Of a stretch of 64,000 nt of DNA, positions 12,266 to 22,478 are shown one piece after another. The notes under the pieces were generated by a model. The model had not been told where the DNA came from, searched no databases, and saw only the letters and a program-made list of their open reading frames with translations. The DNA is from Mayamaea pseudoterrestris (lineage: Eukaryota > Bacillariophyta > Bacillariophyceae > Sellaphorales > Sellaphoraceae), in assembly GCA_027923505.1 (NCBI GenBank), contig BROI01000009.1, forward strand, positions 1-64,000, written 5' to 3'. The position numbers and the translations under genes were made by a program. The stretch's first letter is position 1. Each line of letters opens with the position of its first letter.

Positions 12266-15256
12266 ATGTCCCTCTCCTCTTCGACAAGCGCACCTACTCG
12301 TGACACCGCTCCGACGCCCGCACCTCCTCGACACACCGCTCCGACACCACGGAGGCCACGAGCCCGCCGGCCAACTTGCACCGACCAACTCCGTCCCACA
12401 GCGTACAAGAGCGTTCAGCCAAGCGTTCACAACTTCCACCATTCGAACAAACGACCGATTAACCGCTCCGCCAACGCATACTCCATGCGCCGAGCAGGCG
12501 TCAAACCGTGCCACACCAAGGCGTACTGGCCCTGTCCGTCCTCATACAATCAATATTTCGCCACAGTAATCGCTCCAGTTTGGGAGTATCTGCCAGCCGA
12601 TGATTCATTGGCATTGCAGGCAGCAAATCCACAAAATAATCATCCTCTCTACGGTTCGACGAGCATGCGATACCTGGACACGAAAATTTGGCAACGGCGA
12701 CGTCATGGCTGGGGCAAGGAAACAAATAAGATTCAGACAGAACATGAATGCCCCTCGATTTACCATATTGTGCACATCTTGTGGGACTACCTTCGGGTCT
12801 CGCTTCGTCGACTGGTGTCAAAAGCGCTGCTCGACAAGACGCATGCATACGCCAAACTGCGGCAGCAGGCGGCCACCCGTCCAGTGGAGCATCTTCGCGT
12901 GGAGCGGCACTATCCAGCTCTGGATCTCAGTCCTATTTGCGAAACAAGAGTACTCGACATGGGGGCGGCACTGCTTCGCTGTGACTTCAACTATGGAGAC
13001 CTGGTGCGCTGGTTGGGCGGTGAATATACACAACAAAATCAGGATTGTTCTCTTCTCAAAGATGTCATTGCAACCGTGCGCAAAAGCAACATTCCGCCAC
13101 GGTACCCACCAATTGATTTTGAGGCCGCATTGCAGGCTGTTGACGAAGGAGTTCCAGGCATTAGTCGCTTCCGCTGCCCAATCCGAGACGTTGCCCGTCG
13201 GGAAAGAGAAGACAATCGCGGTTTGGAACACTGCTGGGAGGAAATCATGGACAAATATCGGAAGGAAGAGAAGCTCTCATACCACATCATGTTTCCTCGC
13301 TTTTTGTGGAAATACATCCCGGGGTTGTTCATCGCTTTGATCTCATACATACCACCCAAACCGGGGCGTATTGGTGATGAAGGCAGACTCATCAATGACC
13401 CTTCAACGCCTCTTTATCCGGGCGACAAGGGAAACGTTAATGGACAAATACCTAAAATTAAAATGAGTAACCATGCGCAGCTACAAAATCCAAAGGTTCA
13501 CTACGGCACGGTCATTCACCGCCTTGTAAAATAAATCTATAACCTTCGCCTGGATCATCCTACCGAAGAGCTCTACATGGCGGCAGATGACATCTCGGCT
13601 GCTTTCCGCTGGCTACATTATCATCCTGACATTGCGGTTGCTTTTGGAACGGTTTTGTCGCATTGGTTGGTTATACCAGTGGGCATGATCTTTGGCGGAC
13701 GATTCTCGCCGGGTTGGTACATGATTTTAGGGGAGCTGCGCGGGCACATAGCAGCCACACTGGATATTGGCAACGCCTCCACGGACCTGTCAGAAAACAT
13801 TACTTTGGGTGCCGAGTTGGATGCTGCTGGCAAGTCCTCCATCGTCTCAGCAGTACAGGACCGCTACAACAATGGCAGTCGGGCAATCTTGGGCCAAGAT
13901 TACAAGTTTGGATTCTCCAGTTTTGTTGACGACCAAGCTGTGGTTACCACAAGGCCGTTCATACGAGAGGCCATCCATCGAAGTGTCATTGCTGCACGTG
14001 TTGTCTTTGGCGAACCGAATCCTAAACATCGCTCACCGTGTATCAATGAAAGGAAATGGAAGAGCGAAGTGACCCACCAGTTAACCTACCTTGGCTTGGA
14101 CTGGGACACTCGGGCAATGACGGTGGGTTGGCCAGAGGCAAAACAACAGAAGTTGGCGTCCATGTTGGAGCACCTACACTCGGATTGGTTGTCAAACAAA
14201 CAATTCAAAACGGTAGTCGTCACGGCCGCCGATAAATCCTCCATTGTTGGTTTGATGCGACACGGGGCCTTTGTGGCAGACCTGGCAGATTTTCTTTCCA
14301 TTCGAGTCCAACAGTCTCTTTCAGATGCGGCCCGAAAGGCCGATGAACAAGCACGGCGTGTAGCCGCTAAAGCACGCACTTCCAAGCCGTCCTCAAGAGC
14401 TTGGTGGCGCAAAGGTCGGATTGCGCTCTCAAAGGAAGTCTTAGATGACTTGCGCATGCTGTATCCAACTTTGAACAATCCAGCCTGGCGACACGTGTGG
14501 CACAAACCTATTGGCCTCATGGTTGACCGGGAGCCAAATAACTCCATGCGGAGTGATGCCAGCACGAAAGGAGTCGGGGGATGGAATCTCACCTTGCTCT
14601 TTATGTGGCGCTTGAATGACGAGGACTTGGCTACCTGCAAATTCAAAATGCGCAAGTTCAATCCCAAGCCTTCTCGACGACCACTCGTCACGGATGAATA
14701 CCATATCAATATTTTGGAATTCGTGGCCATTGTCATAAACGTGGTGCTGTCTTTGGGTGCCATCTGCCACACACCAGCCATTCGCGATCGACAACACATT
14801 CTCAACGTATTGTCAGACAACACCTCGGCGCTTTCCTGGATGCGACACGCAGCCCGCTGTACAAAACCAGAAGTGCGGAGACTTGCACGATTTTTCCATG
14901 CCATCACGACTTACCAACCGCTTGCTCTCCGCATCCAGGCAAATCACATTCCAGGGAAGGACAATGTGGAGGCCGACCGACTCTCTCGATTCACTCCATC
15001 AACAATGTCGTGGGCGTCCGTTATCTCGCAGGACACGCAGGCATTGGCAGCTTGCAGAATCTTCCTAGTGGAGCGAGAGCTGCTTTCAACGATCTCGTCC
15101 GTGATCAATGGGAGCGCAAGCGAGGCGACATACGGACCAGAAACGATCGCGCGTTTGATCAGAGAGCCTCGCATTTTGGCCGATGGAGTCTCCAGGCAGG
15201 ATTCACAGACAAGTCTTTTGAGGAAGTCTCACCGGGGCAAGAAGTCGCGATCCTAG
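12266..15256 (+). pseudogene. Element 1 reverse transcriptase / RNase H region
   Basis: The catalytic RT motif FVDD is visible within SSFVDDQAVV, followed by the YLGLDWD segment typical of DIRS/Ngaro-type RTs. An RNase H-like domain follows, with SDASTKGVGGWN, an ILEF segment, LSDNTSALSWMRHA and the closing HIPGKDNVEADRLSR. The RNase H end overlaps the recombinase region that follows. This order (RT, RNase H, tyrosine recombinase, no DDE integrase or protease) separates it from Gypsy/Copia elements. It is part of a fossil element. Confidence 0.85.
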
Positions 15257-16311
15257 CGGGATACTTGTTTGCAGTGGCCTCAGGTAAAACATCACTTGAG
15301 ATCGACAAAAAGAAACTCCAAGGGAAGGCCGGCGACCAACAAAACCCATTGATGGTGAAAACATTGGTGGGCTATTTGAATGCCGCACATTCCCTCCTCG
15401 AGCTGTTCCTCAACAGAAAATTTCCAATCCAAAATCCAAGCAAGGAGGGATATCATCCAATGCTTGCCGACATACTGGCCAGTCGGCGCAAGTGGCAAAA
15501 GGCGCGAGAGAAGCGGGAGCCTTTCACCAACAAGATGTTTGAGTACTTATATGCCACATTGAAAAAGGAGACGGCCACCGACGCAACAGTAAACCTGGAC
15601 GTCCAAGCTGCAGTTTTTGACTGGACATGCCTTGGGGCTTTCACCGGCTCGCGAGCAAATGAATACGCACAGACTACAGCACGTAGAGGATGCTTCAGCA
15701 AGGTCCCCGCAAATAGGGATGCCGGTGAATGGGCCAACCAACCGCTGGCATTCATTGATTTAGATTTCATGTTTTACACGGCTGACAGTGTCCTGATCAC
15801 ACATGACAGGCTGCTAAGACAGCAAAGGTCCGCAACTGAATTACACCTGCGCTTTCGCTATGACAAAAGCCAAACCAATTTCACCATACGAAAATTTAAA
15901 CGGTCCGGGCATCCATTCATCTGCCCAATTGCCGCCAGTATTTCCATCATTGGACGCGCACGGTGCCTTCACAACAAACCGTTCAAAGAGCCTTTGGGCG
16001 TCTTTCGAACGTCCTCCACTGGGGTTTATGACTATCTACAGTCTCGGGATATCATCAAAGTGATGCGTGCGGCGGTGGTTGGAGCATACCCAAACCCGCA
16101 ACATTTCCTGCGACAGAATGTGACTCGCATTGTGGCTCACTCCAACAGAGTCACGGCTGCCGTTGCCTTGCAGAATGCAGGCCTTGATATTCAAGAGATT
16201 GCATTCAGGCTGCGCTGGTCTGCACCATCAGTTCAACATTACCTTCGAGAAAGCTCCCAGGAAGTCGGGCGCCTGACGCTCAAGGCTATCCAGGGAGCAG
16301 TTTTAATTTGA
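15010..16311 (+). pseudogene. Element 1 tyrosine recombinase
   Basis: The 3' frame carries a tyrosine-recombinase catalytic core. The first Arg is in FTGSRANEYAQ, the second-Arg box is in AHSNRVTAAVALQNAG, and a Trp then the Tyr candidate lie in RLRWSAPSVQHYL. This enzyme would integrate a circular cDNA, which explains the absence of target-site duplications. The downstream half is repeated by the tandem duplication that ends at 18375 (second copy at about 16996-17691). Family placement is DIRS/Ngaro/PAT-like; the exact clade needs a tree. Confidence 0.8.
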
Positions 16312-18375
16312 GTGTCGCTCACGACCTCAGCTACTAGCAGACGTTACACTCTTCTGCAACATTGAGATTATAGGTTACGAGAATGTAGCTAAAGGTTTGC
16401 ATCCGAGTCGCCGCCCTTCGGGTCGGTTGCTTGTGCGCTCCTCGTCTTTAGCTAGCTCCTCTTTATCAGGGGCCATCTCCAAGGTCTTTTCACAGATCCA
16501 GAGTCTTCTCGTTCTCCTTCTCTTTCCTTCTTCCGCGGTTCTCGCCACACGGCCTCTTTGTTTGTTTGTGTGGCGTGACTGCCCCCAGCAAGCTGTTGTT
16601 CGTGTGGGTTGTGGCGAATCCTCCTCACAGGATTCGCTCCAGTCATCATTGATGACGTGGTTGTTGCTCCAGGGACCCGGAGTTTGCACTCCGAGTCCAC
16701 ATAGCAAATGCAACCACAGGACATCGCTGCCGACTTTGGGCAGCTGGCCGGGCGCAGCCTAGCACGCGGAAGGAAACAGCCGAGCGACGGAGGGCAATCT
16801 GCACTTGTGCTGATTGTCCGGCTCAGGGCGGATGCTTCGAGGAGACTGCCTTGGGGACACTCATAAGATACCCTTATGAGTACACTGTGATCGATAGTCA
16901 CGTCATCAGTGGTGCGGGGAGAGAAGAATGGGAACAGCTACCGACAACGGGCAGACCACATGCCGATGTTGATCGGGTTGCCGGCCAGTCCTTTGTTTGA
17001 CTGGACATGCCTTGGGGCTTTCACCGGCTCGCGAGCAAATGAATACGCACAGACTACAGCACGTAGAGGATGCTTCAGCAAGGTCCCCGCAAATAGGGAT
17101 GCCGGTGAATGGGCCAACCAACCGCTGGCATTCATTGATTTAGATTTCATGTTTTACACGGCTGACAGTGTCCTGATCACACATGACAGGCTGCTAAGAC
17201 AGCAAAGGTCCGCAACTGAATTACACCTGCGCTTTCGCTATGACAAAAGCCAAACCAATTTCACCATACGAAAATTTAAACGGTCCGGGCATCCATTCAT
17301 CTGCCCAATTGCCGCCAGTATTTCCATCATTGGACGCGCACGGTGCCTTCACAACAAACCGTTCAAAGAGCCTTTGGGCGTCTTTCGAACGTCCTCCACT
17401 GGGGTTTATGACTATCTACAGTCTCGGGATATCATCAAAGTGATGCGTGCGGCGGTGGTTGGAGCATACCCAAACCCGCAACATTTCCTGCGACAGAATG
17501 TGACTCGCATTGTGGCTCACTCCAACAGAGTCACGGCTGCCGTTGCCTTGCAGAATGCAGGCCTTGATATTCAAGAGATTGCATTCAGGCTGCGCTGGTC
17601 TGCACCATCAGTTCAACATTACCTTCGAGAAAGCTCCCAGGAAGTCGGGCGCCTGACGCTCAAGGCTATCCAGGGAGCAGTTTTAATTTGAGTGTCGCTC
17701 ACGACCTCAGCTACTAGCAGACGTTACACTCTTCTGCAACATTGAGATTATAGGTTACGAGAATGTAGCTAAAGGTTTGCATCCGAGTCGCCGCCCTTCG
17801 GGTCGGTTGCTTGTGCGCTCCTCGTCTTTAGCTAGCTCCTCTTTATCAGGGGCCATCTCCAAGGTCTTTTCACAGATCCAGAGTCTTCTCGTTCTCCTTC
17901 TCTTTCCTTCTTCCGCGGTTCTCGCCACACGGCCTCTTTGTTTGTTTGTGTGGCGTGACTGCCCCCAGCAAGCTGTTGTTCGTGTGGGTTGTGGCGAATC
18001 CTCCTCACAGGATTCGCTCCAGTCATCATTGATGACGTGGTTGTTGCTCCAGGGACCCGGAGTTTGCACTCCGAGTCCACATAGCAAATGCAACCACAGG
18101 ACATCGCTGCCGACTTTGGGCAGCTGGCCGGGCGCAGCCTAGCACGCGGAAGGAAACAGCCGAGCGACGGAGGGCAATCTGCACTTGTGCTGATTGTCCG
18201 GCTCAGGGCGGATGCTTCGAGGAGACTGCCTTGGGGACACTCATAAGATACCCTTATGAGTACACTGTGATCGATAGTCACGTCATCAGTGGTGCGGGGA
18301 GAGAAGAATGGGAACAGCTACCGACAACGGGCAGACCACATGCCGATGTTGATCGGGTTGCCGGCCAGTCCTTTG
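15616..18375 (+). repeat. Perfect 1,380-bp tandem duplication
   Basis: 15616-16995 and 16996-18375 appear identical base for base. Each copy holds the 3' half of the element 1 recombinase, its 3' flank and the 211-bp terminal repeat. Each copy also ends with the 14 bases CGGCCAGTCCTTTG, which are the outer end of element 2 (they recur inside element 2 at 18729-18742). The duplication therefore seems to postdate the insertion of element 2, unless those bases are a shared recombination core. Full identity means it is very recent, or an assembly artefact. Confidence 0.9.
16606..16816 (+). repeat. Element 1 terminal direct repeat, inner copy (B1)
   Basis: A 211-bp block starting GGGTTGTGGCGAATCC and ending CTTGTGCTGATTG, repeated in the same direction at 24923-25133 and, through the tandem duplication, at 17986-18196. 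It contains two clear hairpins: GCGAATCC...GGATTCGC and CGGAGTTTGCACTCCG. In split-direct-repeat YR elements such blocks flank the A2 segment and take part in circle formation. Confidence 0.8.
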
Positions 18376-18492
18376 TCCTAGCCGACATACCGGCTTGCTG
18401 TCATCCAGCCCATCTAGGCAGCTAGCTAGTTGGAGAGACGAGTTGGTGTTAACAGGCAGTTTACTTGCCAGCCCCCCCAGGCCCAGTGTCGC
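18362..18492 (-). repeat. Element 2 repeat B2 (3' terminus)
   Basis: Outer copy of the 131-bp B block and the 3' end of element 2, joined to element 1 sequence. Its outermost 14 bases also occur at 16982-16995, at the end of the first copy of the 1,380-bp duplication. Confidence 0.8.
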
Positions 18493-18510
18493 GAGGGTGG
18501 GTGAGGAGGG

Positions 18511-18729
18511 TGAAGCTTATGAGACTATCTAATGAAGTACTGGAACTGCTTGACTCGGATGTCTGCAGTTGACTTCGTGCAACAGAATGAGGAGACGAGA
18601 ATCGACGTCGCGAGGCTTTCGCCGCGCGGAGCGTAGTAAGGCGGTATCAGGTAAAGTCTCGAGTAGGTGCATGTGCTTCTTGGTGTTCAATTGTCCGGTG
18701 CGGCTTTCTTCCCCCTGCACCGGAATGAC
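18511..18729 (-). repeat. Element 2 terminal repeat A2
   Basis: The second copy of the 219-bp A block, flanked on both sides by B copies (18729-18859 and 18362-18492). This is the defining split-direct-repeat arrangement. Confidence 0.85.
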
Positions 18730-18859
18730 GGCCAGTCCTTTGTCCTAGCCGACATACCGGCTTGCTGTCATCCAGCCCATCTAGGCAGCTAGCTAGTTGG
18801 AGAGACGAGTTGGTGTTAACAGGCAGTTTACTTGCCAGCCCCCCCAGGCCCAGTGTCGC
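18729..18859 (-). repeat. Element 2 repeat B1
   Basis: A 131-bp block starting CGGCCAGTCCTTTGTCC on the + strand and ending CCAGTGTCGC, identical to 18362-18492 at an offset of 367 bp. It lies between the recombinase ORF and A2. Confidence 0.85.
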
Positions 18860-18993
18860 TCCAACAGCCTCCCATTTCGGAGGAAGTCTGAGAAATCAGG
18901 CCACGACAAGTCTGGGTGGGAGCGAAGCGGGGAGGCACGAAGTGCGGGAAAGAAAAGCGCGCGGTCGAGAGCGCGAGACGGCGCGCGAGGAAA

Positions 18994-20115
18994 TTACATG
19001 AGTGGAACGAAATGGTTGGGAATAACATTAAAATGGCCGCCAGCGACCATGAGTTGGGCGTAGTGGTGCATGGCGGGCAGTGCTTGAACGTGGAGGTAGC
19101 GGAGCATGGCGTCGGAGTGCCAGCGACCAATGAGTCGGATGCGGTCGGAGTCCACGTTGGAGCAGAGTAGAGCTTGGGCGCCGCCAGCGCGAAGCGAGCG
19201 GGCGTTAATGTCGGTCGGAAGAATGCCCAACGCGGGGCCGAGCAACACCACGGTGTCGCGAAGGGCTGTGGTGATGTCGCCGGAGCGTAGCGCGTAGGGT
19301 TCGGGAAGATAGACGGTGGCGAGCGGGGTAGTAGTGTCGGCCGCGTGTGCGCGGAGGTGAAGGAGGCGGCGAATGATGGCGCGAGTAGGGCAAAGGAGGG
19401 GGTCGCCCGTGACGCCGTGGGCGACGACCTCCCCGCGCGTACCATTCTTTTGGGTAGTGAAAGTCAGGCTGCAACCAGTGGAGCGTGCCATGTCGGCCGA
19501 GGTTGCAGTGGCGAGATCCCATCGACCGCCAGCGTGGAACAGCTGGACATCGCAGAACCGAAACGGTTCGGAGTATTCGCCGGGGCGGAGGAGAAAGAAG
19601 TAGGCGATGGTAGTCATATCGGCGACGGCTTGGAGTAGAGGCGTGCCAGCCGGTGCGTGCGCAGCGTGGAGACACGAGCGCACTACTTGGATCGGGAGGG
19701 GCTTGACGCGATTCGGCGGCGGATCGGCGCGGCCAAAGTACTTGAGCAGGCGTTGGAGGCGAATGTCGATTTTGCCCGTGGCGTCGTACCGGATGTCGCG
19801 GGTCCCCATGAGGGCGAACGCCTGGCCGACGGCACGTAGGGCGTCATCCACGGTGCTAGCCCGGACGGGTCGACCGCGGGGTGCGATGTCGCCCGATCGA
19901 TAGAGCTGCGCGAATACCAGTAGGGGTTGGATTGGGTCGGAACAATGGGGCAGTGTGGGCGCCAGTCCGTAGCGGGTGCAGAAGGCGGTCCAGCACTGCC
20001 AGGCGGTGTCGGCGGACCGGGCGGTGGAAGAAACGACGCCGTGTCGGACGCCGTACGCAACAAGGCGGAGCTGATCGCGGAGCTCATGGCGGGTCGCAGA
20101 TGGCAGAGTGTCCAT
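18994..20115 (-). CDS. Element 2 tyrosine recombinase
   Basis: A 373-aa frame with a phage-integrase-type core: the first catalytic Arg in FLLRPGEYSEP, the second-Arg box in NARSLRAGGAQALL, and the His/Trp and Tyr candidates in IGRWHSDAMLRYLHV. It would insert the circular DNA copy by site-specific strand exchange. It lies just before B1-A2-B2, as expected. A start before the overlap with the RT frame is not certain. Confidence 0.8.
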   Translation of the reverse strand: MDTLPSATRHELRDQLRLVAYGVRHGVVSSTARSADTAWQCWTAFCTRYGLAPTLPHCSDPIQPLLVFAQLYRSGDIAPRGRPVRASTVDDALRAVGQAFALMGTRDIRYDATGKIDIRLQRLLKYFGRADPPPNRVKPLPIQVVRSCLHAAHAPAGTPLLQAVADMTTIAYFFLLRPGEYSEPFRFCDVQLFHAGGRWDLATATSADMARSTGCSLTFTTQKNGTRGEVVAHGVTGDPLLCPTRAIIRRLLHLRAHAADTTTPLATVYLPEPYALRSGDITTALRDTVVLLGPALGILPTDINARSLRAGGAQALLCSNVDSDRIRLIGRWHSDAMLRYLHVQALPAMHHYAQLMVAGGHFNVIPNHFVPLM

Positions 20116-22412
20116 GGGGAATCCTGTGGGTAAGTGGTGTTAAAGTGCGTGAGAAACTCATCGTCGGACAATTCCCAAAGGCGCGACGCGTCGTCGGCCA
20201 TGACGTTACAGGGGCCCGGAATGTAGTCGTGTCGCGGGACATAGCGGTAGTGACGCTGGTGCCAACTTTGGAGGCGCAGGAGATACGCGGCTGGGCCGAC
20301 GGTGGTCGTGGAGCCGCGTTGTTGCCAGCTGACGGCGGCGACGTTGTCGTGGAGGCTGTGGATCGTGCGCTCGGCCACGTCCGCGAGCTGGGCGATGACG
20401 TCGTGGTGCGCCACGCTGCCGGCCAGTTCCAAGTCGCTATTGGTGATGGTACCGTGGGGGTTGTCGCTGGACACCAGTTTGGACTGGATGCGTGGCGTGA
20501 AAGGGTGGCGCCACACGACGGGGCGCACCCGACGCCGCGAGTCGGTGAAGAAAGCTGCGCCGCCCATGCCACGGCCGGCTGCATCCGTGGTGCCGGGAAG
20601 GCCCGTGGGCTGAGGGACCACTTCGAGAATGCGAGCAGGGCGCGCGGCGAGGCGACGTGCCACGACGCGAAAGTCGGCGAGAAAAGTGTGCACGGCGGGC
20701 TTCAGGCGAAGTCTCCCTGAGTGCTCGAGGGGGTGGCGAAAAGCCTCTTGTAGCAGACTGAAGAGTCCACGTACGCCAGGCAAGGCGAGCGACATGGAGC
20801 GCAGCTCCCCCAATACCTTATGCCACGTTTTGCGGCCCACGCGGTGCTGCGTGGGAGGGATTGACTCGAGTATCGCGTGGAGGCGCGCGAGGCGATGCGG
20901 CGGTAGCGTGATGGTGCCTGCGACCGTGTCGATGTCCCACCCCAGTATGGTCTTCCGAGTGGACCACGCGCCGTCGCCTTTGCGTAACTTCTTTACCGAG
21001 ATGGGTTCCTGTCGATGTGGATTGTCAGTTGGGAGCAGTGGACGGAACACCGTGTCGAGCGCGTGGAAGAGATCGCGGCGTAGCTGGCGCTGGCGTGGAC
21101 GGCCGCCTTGGCACAGTCCAATGAAGTCATCGACGTACACGTCATGGTGGCCGACCGGTCGTTGGAAGTATGTCGCTGTCGACGTGACCGGGAGCGGCAT
21201 CGTGTCCGGAGTCGCGTCGTCGCACGGTGCGTCGGGCCCCGGCGCTGGGAGCGTGTCGGCTTCGCTTTCCAGCCGGTGCGGCGTGGTGTTGTGGCGTGGC
21301 GTGGCGTTGGCGATGTCGGCGATCGTCTCGGTGGCCGACGTGAAGAATGGCGGCGAATGTACCCACCCCATGGGTAGCGTGAGCGGAAAGGCGATCAGTT
21401 GTTCTTCGCCCGGACTCGTGGGAAAGAGGACGCCCAACTTCGGTATGTCGGCCGGTCGTAGCCCGATGCGGTAGAAACCGTCGGCGATGTCGATTTTCGC
21501 GAGGCGTACGTTTCCGTAACGTGGATTGGCGCGTGCGATGTTGTACATGATTCGGTGCAAGGCCCGGCCGAATTGCATCGACTCGAATGGTGCGATCGGC
21601 ACGGACTCGTCGTTTACGCCGAAGAAGCTGTAGTCCACGATCGTGCGCGGTCGTCGCTCACGTTGTTCCACGGCGCCCACGGGGCTGAGTCGCAAGTCGG
21701 GCAAGTGGGCGACGGAACTCGCTGGTACCACGATCCAATGTCCCTTGTGTATCATGTCGGCGAACTCTTCGCGTAGAAAAGCTTGATGGTCCTTGGCGGA
21801 CTGATGTGGGCCACGGTCGATCGCGGCTTGTCGTCGTTCAGCCGTCCACGGCGCAGTTTGCAGTTGGACGGGCGCGCCCCGGTCCCGAAGATGGCGTAGG
21901 AGGTGGCGCGCTGGATGGTCAATGTCGCCAACCGTGTCGGCGAGGTCCGGTGGGTCGCGTACTCGATTGATAAAGTCCTCCCACGACGTGGAGGCCTGCA
22001 GCGTGTGGTGTGCTTCGCGTACTAGGTCGCCGAGTGGGTCGTCGAGGAGTTGCGCCGGCCGAGGCGCCGTGGGTGTCAATGGCCGTGGAGGTGCGTCGCG
22101 TGGACCCCCGCGCGTGTGCGGTGGCGTGCGTGATGCGTCGAAGGATGTCGGTGGGGCGCGAGTCGCTACTTCGCTTGTCGGTGTCGAGGGGTCGAGCGTC
22201 TCCTCGATGGACTCGGGGATGGACGCTAATGTCGGTCGGAATGTCGGGGTCGGTGCAGCGCGGCGTCTGCGTAACGTGGTGGTGGAGCGCTGGGTCAGTT
22301 TGCCAACGGCTCCGTCGAATGGTGGCTTACCTAGATTAGCGTTTGGAACAAACATGTGACTAGTTAGGTTTTCAGTTAGACTACTCCTGCCTTCTTCGAT
22401 CCGCCGCCTCAC
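19683..22412 (-). CDS. Element 2 reverse transcriptase / RNase H
   Basis: A 909-aa frame. A Pro-rich N-terminal region is followed by an RT with the catalytic YVDD in HHDVYVDDFIGLCQGG, then an RNase H-like domain (GTTDAAGRGMGGAAFF, SDLELAG, SLHDNVAAVSW) and the closing segment YIPGPCNVMADDASRLW seen in DIRS/Ngaro polyproteins. Its C-terminal part overlaps the recombinase frame, an arrangement known in YR elements. No protease or DDE integrase is visible, as expected for this class. Confidence 0.85.
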   Translation of the reverse strand: MRRRIEEGRSSLTENLTSHMFVPNANLGKPPFDGAVGKLTQRSTTTLRRRRAAPTPTFRPTLASIPESIEETLDPSTPTSEVATRAPPTSFDASRTPPHTRGGPRDAPPRPLTPTAPRPAQLLDDPLGDLVREAHHTLQASTSWEDFINRVRDPPDLADTVGDIDHPARHLLRHLRDRGAPVQLQTAPWTAERRQAAIDRGPHQSAKDHQAFLREEFADMIHKGHWIVVPASSVAHLPDLRLSPVGAVEQRERRPRTIVDYSFFGVNDESVPIAPFESMQFGRALHRIMYNIARANPRYGNVRLAKIDIADGFYRIGLRPADIPKLGVLFPTSPGEEQLIAFPLTLPMGWVHSPPFFTSATETIADIANATPRHNTTPHRLESEADTLPAPGPDAPCDDATPDTMPLPVTSTATYFQRPVGHHDVYVDDFIGLCQGGRPRQRQLRRDLFHALDTVFRPLLPTDNPHRQEPISVKKLRKGDGAWSTRKTILGWDIDTVAGTITLPPHRLARLHAILESIPPTQHRVGRKTWHKVLGELRSMSLALPGVRGLFSLLQEAFRHPLEHSGRLRLKPAVHTFLADFRVVARRLAARPARILEVVPQPTGLPGTTDAAGRGMGGAAFFTDSRRRVRPVVWRHPFTPRIQSKLVSSDNPHGTITNSDLELAGSVAHHDVIAQLADVAERTIHSLHDNVAAVSWQQRGSTTTVGPAAYLLRLQSWHQRHYRYVPRHDYIPGPCNVMADDASRLWELSDDEFLTHFNTTYPQDSPWTLCHLRPAMSSAISSALLRTASDTASFLPPPGPPTPPGSAGPPSAPATDWRPHCPIVPTQSNPYWYSRSSIDRATSHPAVDPSGLAPWMTPYVPSARRSPSWGPATSGTTPRAKSTFASNACSSTLAAPIRRRIASSPSRSK

Positions 22413-22478
22413 TTGACGACCCTCCCGAAGACTTGCAGGCTGTGACCGTCGCGCGCCAGGCGACGGCCTGCCGACCCC

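Noticed and set aside
14086-14907. 273-aa frame antisense to the element 1 RT/RNase H region
   Set aside because: Shadow of a clear RT/RNase H coding strand; no recognisable motif.
8955-16311. LTR retrotransposon of the Gypsy/Copia type
   Set aside because: A tyrosine recombinase follows the RNase H, no DDE integrase or protease is seen, and the ends are split direct repeats rather than simple LTRs.
19881-21474. Long + strand frames over element 2
   Set aside because: High GC makes stop codons rare on both strands; the - strand carries the RT, RNase H and recombinase motifs, the + strand none.
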